NCBI GenBank assembly: GCA_900315105.1
Contig: OMXX01000156.1
Coordinates: 1 to 8,415, forward strand
Reading direction: 5' to 3'
Source of the DNA: an uncultured Prevotellaceae bacterium
GTDB lineage: Bacteria; Bacteroidota; Bacteroidia; Bacteroidales; Bacteroidaceae
Length of the DNA stretch: 8,415 nucleotides
Part shown: piece after piece, positions 1 through 4,816 of the stretch
Layout: the number at the start of each line of letters is the position of its first letter
Position numbering within the stretch: the first letter of the stretch is position 1
Translations under genes and position numbers: made by a program
Notes under the pieces: generated by a model
Databases searched by the model: none
Told to the model about the DNA's origin: nothing
The model's input: the letters and a program-made list of their open reading frames with translations, nothing else

Positions 1-3
1 TCC

Positions 4-52
4 CCCAGGGCGGATGCCCTGGGCTAGTAGCTTTTGCCCCTTCGGGGCGCTA
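4..52. repeat. REP-like pair of GC-rich palindromes
   Basis: Two adjacent hairpins are visible. The first is a perfect 8-bp stem, CCCAGGGC (4-11) with GCCCTGGG (16-23), closed by a 4-base loop. The second is GCCCC (36-40) with GGGGC (44-48), a TTC loop, flanked by TAGC (28-31) and GCTA (49-52), which can pair around a TTTT bulge. Neither is followed directly by a T-run, so they are poor intrinsic terminators as they stand. The arrangement is what is expected of dispersed intergenic palindromic (REP-like) repeats. Copy number elsewhere in the genome cannot be seen here. Confidence 0.55.
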
Positions 53-73
53 TCAGGTAATTACGGATAATCA

Positions 74-149
74 TTTTTTGTTTTTATATGTTTTTATTGG
101 TTTTGTCTTGTTTTTTTAGAAGGCGTAAGCAAATCCCTCCTACCGCCTT
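74..149. other. T-rich tract and AAGGCG/CGCCTT inverted repeat downstream of the 433-aa gene
   Basis: The plus strand carries a long T-rich stretch (about 74-117), followed by AAGGCG (120-125) and its complement CGCCTT (144-149), 18 bases apart. This lies just past the end of the minus-strand 433-aa gene. Transcribed from that gene the hairpin would be followed by an A-run rather than a U-run, so it is not a canonical terminator. It may be a weak 3' structure or part of a dispersed repeat. No gene is visible in 1-179. Confidence 0.25.
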
Positions 150-179
150 AGCGTCTTTGCGTTCTAAAAACTTTACACA

Positions 180-1481
180 CTACACCCCACGCAGATACTT
201 CTCCGTCTTGGTATAAAGCCCAGTCTCCGAAGAGAACTCGATGTAACCACGGCTCTTCCATGCACGCAACTGAGCCTTCGTGCCGTCAGGAGACTTGCCA
301 TGACTATTGCGAAGCGCCTGCAACTCAGCTTCGTTGAACGAGGCAGGCAGGTCTTCGAGTAAATTCTTCGGACCATGTCGCTGAGCCTCGATCAGAGTGC
401 CCGTCTCATTGTCAATCAAGTCGGCAAACACCTGCATCTTGCTCCAGAGGTCGTGATACACAAGCCACTCAACAATCTCACCCATCGACTTTGTCCAAGT
501 CTGATTGTTGAGCACCCACATGATGCACCCCGCCTTCCATGCGTTGATGATAGCGCGCTTAGATACATCCCAGAGATCATCATCGTCGGTAAGGTCGCCC
601 AACTTAGCCATATCCATAGCCAGTTTGTCGGCAAGCTTGTTGAGAGGCTTGATGACGAAGCGCCCCTTGCATGTCTCCAACCGAGTGATATACTCATCCA
701 GTTTCTCATAGAACTCATCCATGTACTTACCCTGACGGGGAATCCTGCCGTCGCGAACCGTTCGAGCCTTGTAGGAGAAGACAATACGCCCGAAGGTGCC
801 GTTCTTCAGATCCCTCTTGAAGAAACTGCGTGCGGAGTAAGGCGTGGAACTGAACGTGATGTTCACGCGCAGGATAGGATTACCCGTGATACCGTCGGCT
901 GTGGCACGCAAGGCACCAGAGCGCATGCGGTCGAATATGTTACGCATAATCTGCGACACCTTCTTATGACCGCCACACATATCGTCAGCCATCTCCACCT
1001 CTGGCAGATTAAGGTACTGGGTATGCCCTCCCAACGCCTCACATGCCATAGCATTCTGAATGAAGGCAGGTCTGGTAGTGTCGGCAGGAGGAAACCATAT
1101 CGCCACATCAGGATGATCGGGCTTATCCTTGTTGGATGACTTCGACTTCACCTGTCTCGACCATTCCACGAGTTTCTTCATCTCCTCATCGTCGTGCTTA
1201 CGGAAATTACGGTTGATAGCCTCTACAAGATTACCGAATTGGCCCTTGTTACACCCACTATCCGCAACGAGGTTGGCCATTTCGCCACACATCTCCTTCC
1301 ATGAGTTGTCAGGATACATAAATTCAGAATTACATATATGCGCCCCAAGTACAGGGAAAAGCATAGGAACAATAGGCTCGTGCATGTCTTTTGAGGTCTG
1401 CGTGAGCAAAAGTTTGATACATTCTGTACCGTTTTTCAGTTCCGGCATCTTTGGTGCTGTTGATTTTGAAATATCGTACAT
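180..1481 (-). CDS. DUF3987-like P-loop ATPase-related protein (433 aa)
   Basis: Single uninterrupted reading frame, ATG to TAG. The layout resembles the DUF3987 family, helicase/primase-associated NTPase-like proteins common in Bacteroidales mobile or accessory modules. An N-terminal helical lead-in is followed by a degenerate Walker-A-like loop, ADSGCNKGQF (about residues 73-82), which lacks the usual GKS/T. Next come a central segment ending in an acidic, Walker-B-like LPEVEMADD (159-167), a strand with an arginine, GRIVFSY (231-237), and a C-terminal part ending in a small domain of winged-helix appearance (about 390-433). No separate primase domain is seen. It is the last gene of the minus-strand block, 137 nt after the 118-aa gene. 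The start lacks a Shine-Dalgarno sequence, which is normal in Bacteroidetes. The family call is from memory of motif layout. The altered P-loop makes ATP hydrolysis uncertain. Confidence 0.7.
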   Translation of the reverse strand: MYDISKSTAPKMPELKNGTECIKLLLTQTSKDMHEPIVPMLFPVLGAHICNSEFMYPDNSWKEMCGEMANLVADSGCNKGQFGNLVEAINRNFRKHDDEEMKKLVEWSRQVKSKSSNKDKPDHPDVAIWFPPADTTRPAFIQNAMACEALGGHTQYLNLPEVEMADDMCGGHKKVSQIMRNIFDRMRSGALRATADGITGNPILRVNITFSSTPYSARSFFKRDLKNGTFGRIVFSYKARTVRDGRIPRQGKYMDEFYEKLDEYITRLETCKGRFVIKPLNKLADKLAMDMAKLGDLTDDDDLWDVSKRAIINAWKAGCIMWVLNNQTWTKSMGEIVEWLVYHDLWSKMQVFADLIDNETGTLIEAQRHGPKNLLEDLPASFNEAELQALRNSHGKSPDGTKAQLRAWKSRGYIEFSSETGLYTKTEKYLRGV

Positions 1482-1533
1482 TATTGAAATTCAGCTTTTT
1501 AGAAGAAATTAAACATAGAGACCGAGCATGACA

Positions 1534-1550
1534 GAACAGAACGAACAGAA
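1534..1550. repeat. Tandem GAACAGAA repeat upstream of the 433-aa gene
   Basis: GAACAGAA occurs at 1534-1541 and again at 1543-1550, a 9-bp period (TTCTGTTC twice on the minus strand). It sits 53-69 bases upstream of the start codon of the 433-aa gene, inside the 137-bp gap after the 118-aa gene. It could be a small operator. No good TTTG/TAnnTTTG promoter is visible in the gap on the minus strand, the nearest being TATGTTTA. Confidence 0.25.
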
Positions 1551-1618
1551 GAATAGTTGAATATTTGGAAACACGATTTTTCTTTATCTTTACTTATAAC
1601 TATCTTATTATTAATTAG

Positions 1619-1975
1619 TTATAATATATAATATATAGAAAATAGAGATAAATGTATTGAAAAACACGCCACACCACTTGCGAATGCAGCCACATCAAAT
1701 TCCTTGTTGATATGGAAAGACTTGAAGTTGATGCGGTATGAGCCATCAGATCTGCGAGTAACGGTGATATACTCACCATCAAACACCTGCGGGTTGCGCT
1801 TGCGCACATTCATTGGATAGGTCTCGGTGAACGTGAAATGATCATCGTCACCACAAATACTATCATCTGGAACATCATGGCAGAGAACGCCGATGTAATC
1901 CTTACCGAGCTTCAGGTGAGCATCTCTGAACATCTTCACCTTCAGGTTGACTGCCAAATACGTATTATTCTTCAT
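1619..1975 (-). CDS. Hypothetical protein, third gene of a small overlapping operon (118 aa)
   Basis: The frame is open further upstream, but the ATG at 1975 is preferred because AGGAGG (1985-1990, minus strand) lies 9 nt before it. The preceding gene ends inside this one (stop at 1965-1967, 11-nt overlap), so translation is probably coupled. The protein starts MKNNTYLAVNLKVKMF and is rich in beta-strand-prone and polar segments (about 45-90, including TVTRRSDGSYRINFKSF). The last 20 or so residues are strikingly hydrophobic and run into an A/T-rich palindromic stretch, so the native C-terminus may have been extended or altered. I do not recognise a family. Its position next to the DUF3987-like gene suggests the same accessory module. 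Confidence 0.6.
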   Translation of the reverse strand: MKNNTYLAVNLKVKMFRDAHLKLGKDYIGVLCHDVPDDSICGDDDHFTFTETYPMNVRKRNPQVFDGEYITVTRRSDGSYRINFKSFHINKEFDVAAFASGVACFSIHLSLFSIYYIL

Positions 1976-2120
1976 CGTCGCCGTCCTCCTGTAAAAGGTT
2001 ATCCACATAGTGATTAATCGCGCGGTCAATCCCCTTTATCTCGCCGATGAGAGCGACGAAGAGGAACATCTCAAGGATGAGGACAGCAACAGTAAGCACC
2101 TCAAAGATTACTGTACACAT
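1965..2120 (-). CDS. Small single-pass membrane protein (51 aa)
   Basis: This short gene begins MCTVIFEVLTVAVLILEM and has one long hydrophobic segment (about residues 3-27). A short amphipathic stretch follows, then an acidic tail, EDGDDEE. A strong ribosome site, AAAGGAGGT, lies 5-6 nt upstream of the ATG, inside the end of the preceding gene (13-nt overlap). Its own stop lies inside the next gene. The tight overlaps and strong ribosome site argue that it is really translated. Its function is unknown; a small membrane anchor, a holin-like peptide or a toxin-like peptide are possible, with nothing here to choose among them. Confidence 0.6.
   Translation of the reverse strand: MCTVIFEVLTVAVLILEMFLFVALIGEIKGIDRAINHYVDNLLQEDGDDEE
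1985..1990 (-). promoter_or_regulatory. Ribosome binding site AGGAGG for the 118-aa gene
   Basis: A perfect AGGAGG on the minus strand, 9 nt before the ATG at 1975. It lies within the coding sequence of the 51-aa membrane protein and fixes the start of the 118-aa gene at 1975 rather than further upstream. Confidence 0.7.
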
Positions 2121-2266
2121 ACGCTACCTCCTTTCTTGATGTCAGCCAGATGCTTGCGATAAGCCTTGCCGAATGGTGAGTTACTACGGAGGATGCCAGA
2201 GATGATGCCTCCAATGTGTTTAATCTGAGATTTACTCTGATCAGTAAATGAAATTCTTGATTTCAT
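2108..2266 (-). CDS. Small basic hypothetical protein, first gene of the operon (52 aa)
   Basis: ATG at 2266, TAA at 2108-2110. The protein begins MKSRISFTDQSKSQIKHIGG and is basic and glycine/isoleucine-containing through the middle, with a lysine-rich region near the C-terminus (KAYRKHLADIKKGG). The start follows a run of eight A residues and has no Shine-Dalgarno sequence, a common Bacteroidetes arrangement. Its last codons contain the ribosome site of the 51-aa membrane gene, and the two frames overlap by 13 nt. It is the first reading frame after the promoter at 2428-2435. No family recognised. It could be a small nucleic-acid-binding protein, but only its charge suggests that. Confidence 0.55.
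   Translation of the reverse strand: MKSRISFTDQSKSQIKHIGGIISGILRSNSPFGKAYRKHLADIKKGGSVCVQ
2126..2134 (-). promoter_or_regulatory. Ribosome binding site AAAGGAGGT for the 51-aa gene
   Basis: A strong Shine-Dalgarno sequence on the minus strand, 5 nt before the ATG at 2120. It is embedded in the lysine/glycine codons at the 3' end of the 52-aa gene. Such a strong site is unusual among the genes of this window and supports translation of the 51-aa frame. Confidence 0.7.
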
Positions 2267-2421
2267 TTTTTTTTAAGGTAGTTATGACCTTCTCCCACTA
2301 AAGCGATGATTGCAGAAGATCATTTCTTGGTCATCACTCTCAGAGTCCCGTGGTATGTTTTTCTGCTGACTTATATCTTTTTAAAAAAAAGAATGCAAGC
2401 AGAGACTCTGATTAGAAATTT
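2267..2421 (-). promoter_or_regulatory. Approximately 155-nt leader with alternative pairings, ahead of the three-gene operon
   Basis: Between the inferred transcription start (about 2421) and the ATG at 2266 the minus strand contains CAGAG-T-CTCTG and, downstream, ACTCT-G-AGAGT, each self-complementary. The first CAGAGTC can also pair with the later GACTCTG over 7 bp, so two exclusive folds are possible. A run of T and A residues lies between them. This might be a regulatory leader. No known riboswitch or leader peptide is recognised. Confidence 0.35.
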
Positions 2422-2427
2422 CTGCTG

Positions 2428-2459
2428 CAAAGGTACGAAAAAGGCATTGTATTAAAGCT
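2428..2459 (-). promoter_or_regulatory. Bacteroidetes-type promoter for the small-gene operon
   Basis: The minus strand reads TACCTTTG at 2428-2435, an exact match to the TAnnTTTG -7 element. The -33 region is imperfect: CTTT or TTTA about 17-18 nt upstream instead of TTTG. The initiation region directly follows as a palindrome, AGAAATTTCT (2414-2423). Transcription would start near 2421 and run left into the 52-aa gene. Confidence 0.55.
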
Positions 2460-2494
2460 ATAAAAACACGAGTTAGCTCGTCCGAAAATGCAAC

Positions 2495-2522
2495 AAAAAA
2501 GCTCGCACAAATCTTGTGCGAG
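2495..2522 (-). terminator. Intrinsic terminator of the 276-aa gene
   Basis: On the minus strand a perfect 9-bp stem, CTCGCACAA (2502-2510) with TTGTGCGAG (2514-2522) and a 3-base loop, is followed after one base by six T residues (2495-2500). It lies about 40 nt past the stop of the 276-aa gene and just upstream of the next operon's promoter, so it separates the two transcription units. Confidence 0.85.
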
Positions 2523-2537
2523 GAGCCGTAAGTTTCT

Positions 2538-2569
2538 AATAATCAGAGGTGCGAAGAATAATCAGAGGT
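2538..2569. repeat. 13-bp perfect direct repeat across the stop of the 276-aa gene
   Basis: AATAATCAGAGGT occurs at 2538-2550 and 2557-2569, separated by GCGAAG. The second copy contains the TGA stop and last codons of the 276-aa gene. It may be a duplication scar, a protein-binding site or a junction left by insertion. No matching copy was noticed on the far side of the gene. Confidence 0.6.
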
Positions 2570-3392
2570 TTTCGATGAATTTCTTAGCTTCTTCCACATA
2601 TTGCCATGCAGTATGCTTCGTTAAATCGGCAGTATCCTGATGAATTATAGTCTTGAGTTCCTGACCAAGAGTATTTGGAGTTGATTTGCCAGTCGCATCA
2701 ACGAGCATTTTTAGCATCTTTGCTTGTGAATCAAATATATACTCGCTATTATCTTTACGCTTGATATAATCAAGAAGTCCAATAGCATTCACTAATGCCA
2801 TCAGAAGTGCTGGGGCGGCAGTATAAAGTTTAAGGCATAGTTTGTCATACTGAGTGTTGGTTAATTTGCTCAGCATAGGTATTTTCTCTCTCAAATTATA
2901 CTCTGCAAACACAGACTGCATCTTTGATAAAGATTCCTTGACAATAGTTTCATATTCACTATTGCTCTGAATCTGGATGCCCTTTTCCTTCCCTTCAAGT
3001 TCATTCAGTTTCTGCTTTGAATTCTTTACTTGTTCTATTGCATCAAAGTATATATTTATCGCATTTGTCAGGTAATCCAACATTGAGCATTTACCATCCC
3101 TAACATCTAGTTTCCATGCAACTTCGCCATTATTTTCATAAACCACAAGTTCAACCTTCTCCAACAAAGCATACTGAGTCCATATTCCAACCATACGCTC
3201 AGCAACAATAAGAGCCTTCTCACGCGACTTAGTAGCAAAAAGGTATCTCTTTATATCAAGAATCTGCCACTTTTCAATTACTTCAGATTCTTCTACAGGA
3301 TTATCCCACAAATTGACATACACGCCCATTGCCGCCGTCTGTGGGACAGCGACATCGGGATTGTATGTTGGTTTCATTTGGGGATCTCCCAT
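2562..3392 (-). CDS. Uncharacterised helical protein (276 aa) downstream of a structured RNA
   Basis: Complete frame from ATG to TGA. I do not recognise the family. The N-terminal third looks like a mixed alpha/beta domain (about 22-100, with VYVNLWDNP, KRYLFATKSREKALIVAERM and ELVVYENNGEVAWKLDV). A helical and probably coiled-coil segment follows (about 105-165). The C-terminal region contains KIPMLSKLTNTQYDKLCLKLY (170-190) and a hydrophobic helix (about 191-210). No catalytic motif or signal peptide is evident. The start at 3392 follows an A/T-rich tract. An internal ATG at codon 6 (3377) has GGGAG 8 nt upstream and is a real alternative. The gene stands alone between its own promoter and terminator and is preceded by about 480 nt of structured non-coding sequence, which suggests RNA-linked regulation or function. 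Confidence 0.7.
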   Translation of the reverse strand: MGDPQMKPTYNPDVAVPQTAAMGVYVNLWDNPVEESEVIEKWQILDIKRYLFATKSREKALIVAERMVGIWTQYALLEKVELVVYENNGEVAWKLDVRDGKCSMLDYLTNAINIYFDAIEQVKNSKQKLNELEGKEKGIQIQSNSEYETIVKESLSKMQSVFAEYNLREKIPMLSKLTNTQYDKLCLKLYTAAPALLMALVNAIGLLDYIKRKDNSEYIFDSQAKMLKMLVDATGKSTPNTLGQELKTIIHQDTADLTKHTAWQYVEEAKKFIENL

Positions 3393-3870
3393 AATAGATT
3401 TATTTTAAAAATTTTACACTTGCTGAACCCAATTATGACATTAGTGCCCAGCGTTTATAACATACCGTCAGAACACAATTCGGTCAAGATAAATCCTTAC
3501 GAATGTGCAGTTTTCACTCATGATGAGAAATATCATCAGAGCCATGACATTACTGACATAGTCATTGTGTTTCCTTGTCTGTTCGGGGTGTTCTAGGCTA
3601 CCTCGCTGACAAATTTGTGCCCCGGAATGCTCTTCCTCACGTTCAGGGCTGGAACGTCCATTTTGTTTCTTTATTCATTAGACATAGTTCCTTTGAATGA
3701 CGCTTCAATCAACCTCCATTTGTCATAAAATTCCAAGTAAATCCTGAGGACCAGGTGTATCATTTACTTGGCTAAAAATCGAAAGGAAAACGGAATTCTT
3801 ACGATTAATTCCTGATACTTTTCCCTTACGAGATAGTCTAAATCTGTTTTTGTTTAAAGTATTTTTGTTT
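3393..3870 (-). ncRNA. Candidate structured RNA or long 5' leader upstream of the 276-aa gene
   Basis: From the promoter at 3876-3907 to the start codon at 3392 there is no credible minus-strand gene, but there are many hairpins. In order along the RNA they are: GGAATT/AATTCC (3807-3812, 3792-3797) inside an 8-bp arm with one bulge (about 3783-3827); CCAAGTAAAT/ATTTACTTGG, a perfect 10-bp stem containing a CCTG/CAGG hairpin; ACGTTC/GAACGT (3639-3644, 3652-3657), whose loop GCCCT could pair with GGGGC downstream; TGATGA/TCATCA with a flanking CTC/GAG (3517-3541); and ATTCG/CGAAT around 3480-3510. AGATTTA near the 5' end (3845-3839) can also pair with TAAATCT just before the start codon (3402-3396). 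The dense pairing is visible in the sequence. Whether it is a free RNA, an untranslated leader or a relic is inference. No known RNA family is recognised. Confidence 0.45.
3733..3771 (-). other. Perfect 10-bp stem with nested hairpin in the candidate RNA
   Basis: CCAAGTAAAT (3733-3742) and ATTTACTTGG (3762-3771) are exact complements. Inside them CCTG (3743-3746) and CAGG (3751-3754) form a second stem with a 5-base loop, leaving a one-sided bulge of 7 bases. In the minus-strand RNA the bulge lies on the 5' side of the inner hairpin. This is the strongest single structure in the leader. Confidence 0.6.
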
Positions 3871-3875
3871 AGTTG

Positions 3876-3907
3876 CAAAATTAACAAAAAAAATCCATAC
3901 CACCAAA
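3876..3907 (-). promoter_or_regulatory. Bacteroidetes-type promoter for the structured RNA and 276-aa gene
   Basis: The minus strand reads TTTG (3904-3907), then 19 nt, then TTAATTTTG (3876-3884). This matches the TTTG-(19-21)-TAnnTTTG pattern with a single mismatch in the -7 element. Transcription would start near 3870 and run left. The next start codon of a sizeable gene is about 480 nt away. Confidence 0.6.
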
Positions 3908-4279
3908 AAAATCTTATATAAAATATCCGTTTTTTCTAAATTTTTATAACTTTTTGCGGCTCAGAGGAGTTTTCTGCGTGAAAAATGAACATTTACCACT
4001 TCCAAAGCTTTTTGGTGCGTTAGATACCTGATTTTGGATGTTGGTGATATGGAATGATTGTGTATGTTGTAAATCTATGAAAAAAGCTCTAACAGACACA
4101 ATTCGCTCTCGGCGTGACAAGTTGTTTAAGTGTATATAAAGAAGTTCCCCGTAGCCAGTAAAGGTTGCGAGGGAAAATCTTATAAATACTCCTTCAAAAA
4201 TGATAGTGTCGATATTATCTTAAGAAACTATGAATAACAATCTGTCTTTGAGATAGAAGAAGGGAAATACTGTTAATAT
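3908..4279. other. Intergenic stretch with no recognised feature
   Basis: About 370 A/T-rich bases between the promoter at 3876-3907 and the end of the 79-aa gene. No convincing ORF, tRNA, repeat or strong terminator is seen. A weak stem (GATA/TATC, about 4205-4222) followed by ATTTTT on the minus strand could end transcription of the 79-aa gene. The stretch may hold remnants of a decayed gene, but I cannot identify one. Confidence 0.4.
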
Positions 4280-4519
4280 TTATGCATCTCGATACCACCA
4301 GCATCCTGCATATATTTCCAAGAATTCTGTTTCTGTGTACCAGTCATAATGAAACCAATCGGTTGAATTTCCAAAGAGATTCTTCTTCGAGTCGTATTCA
4401 AACCAATGGGTGGAGCGAAGTATCCCTCCTAGATTGAGAGTATATTCCTGCTCGTTGTCTGGTTCATTCTTTAAGTTTTCAAGCATCTGCTCCGTCTTAA
4501 TCCATTTCTTTTTTTCCAT
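4280..4519 (-). CDS. Small aromatic-rich hypothetical protein divergent from the helicase (79 aa)
   Basis: The ATG at 4519 is chosen. The frame can be opened five codons further with TTG, but that lies inside the promoter's -7 element. The protein begins MEKKKWIKTEQMLENLKNEP and is acidic and tryptophan/tyrosine-rich toward the C-terminus (STHWFEYD, TDWFHYDWYTETEFLEIYAG, ending CWWYRDA). It has no signal peptide or membrane segment. The aromatic clusters suggest a compact folded domain or a protein-binding surface. It is transcribed away from the helicase-Nudix pair, with its own promoter immediately upstream and a very short leader. The shared intergenic region suggests it could be a regulator or accessory factor of that locus. 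No family recognised. Confidence 0.5.
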   Translation of the reverse strand: MEKKKWIKTEQMLENLKNEPDNEQEYTLNLGGILRSTHWFEYDSKKNLFGNSTDWFHYDWYTETEFLEIYAGCWWYRDA

Positions 4520-4531
4520 AACTATTTTCGA

Positions 4532-4563
4532 CAAAGGTCGTAGATCTTTTGGGAATAGACAAA
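4532..4563 (-). promoter_or_regulatory. Promoter for the 79-aa gene
   Basis: The minus strand reads TTTG (4560-4563), 20 nt, then GACCTTTG (4532-4539), one mismatch from TAnnTTTG. The predicted start lies near 4526, giving a leader of only a few nucleotides before the ATG at 4519. Confidence 0.5.
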
Positions 4564-4609
4564 TGATTTGGATCTATTTAGATCGAATTCGTATTTTTTA
4601 GATCTTTTG
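4541..4609. promoter_or_regulatory. Cluster of TAGATC sites in and around divergent promoters
   Basis: TAGATC occurs at 4541-4546, 4579-4584 and 4599-4604, and inverted (GATCTA) at 4571-4576. The two middle copies form a perfect 14-bp palindrome (4571-4584). The outer copies are part of an 11-bp direct repeat, TAGATCTTTTG (4541-4551 and 4599-4609). The first copy falls within the spacer of the leftward promoter, the palindrome lies between the two promoters, and the last copy abuts the -33 element of the rightward promoter. This is what operators for a shared repressor would look like. The binding protein is unknown. Confidence 0.5.
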
Positions 4610-4641
4610 TTTGGCTGTTTCGTAATAATTGTTTATCTTTG
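4610..4641 (+). promoter_or_regulatory. Consensus Bacteroidetes promoter for the helicase-Nudix operon
   Basis: TTTG (4610-4613), 20 nt, then TATCTTTG (4634-4641), a full match to TTTG-(19-21)-TAnnTTTG. Transcription would start near 4647 and leave a leader of about 170 nt before the helicase start at 4817. Confidence 0.75.
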
Positions 4642-4642
4642 C

Positions 4643-4668
4643 AGAAATTACCACAATTTGTGATTTCT
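4643..4668 (+). promoter_or_regulatory. Inverted repeat at the helicase transcription start
   Basis: AGAAAT (4643-4648) pairs with ATTTCT (4663-4668), and CACAA (4652-4656) with TTGTG (4658-4662), leaving a 3-base bulge on one side. It overlaps the predicted start of transcription, so it could be an operator or a 5'-end hairpin that stabilises the mRNA. The remaining leader (4669-4816) shows no recognised structure and no strong ribosome site. Confidence 0.4.
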
Positions 4669-4816
4669 ACTTGTTATATAAACCATATATAGAGAAGAAA
4701 TTTCAACTTGGGGAAATAGAAATTAAGTTAAACCTGATAACGTCAAAGATATAAATCGGATGTGAAAAAGATGTCGCAAATACTTTGTTGACATTTGATA
4801 ATAAAGTAAAAGTATC

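Noticed and set aside
375..1139. Long plus-strand frame (254 codons) opposite the 433-aa gene
   Set aside because: It is fully antisense to a frame with domain-like motifs and has no promoter or ribosome site; its composition is that of a shadow frame.
2306..2455. Plus-strand 49-codon frame with a hydrophobic middle
   Set aside because: It runs antisense across the leader and promoter of the small-gene operon and has no promoter of its own. It is best explained as a by-product of that regulatory sequence, although a conserved antisense peptide cannot be excluded.
3378..3596. Plus-strand 72-codon frame over the structured leader
   Set aside because: No promoter or ribosome site, and the strand with promoter evidence is the opposite one. 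The hairpin-rich character fits RNA better than protein.
3593..3678. Two short minus-strand reading frames in the leader (3593-3661, 22 codons; 3643-3678, 11 codons)
   Set aside because: They overlap each other and the hairpins, and lack ribosome sites. They could be leader peptides but chance explains them equally well.
3600..3680. Possible RNase P or tmRNA similarity (GAGGAA followed by CCGGGGC on the minus strand)
   Set aside because: Only a short resemblance; the other conserved segments of RNase P RNA and tmRNA are absent.
3393..3870. Retron or abortive-infection RNA
   Set aside because: No reverse transcriptase or recognisable Abi-type gene lies next to it; the 276-aa protein shows no RT motifs.
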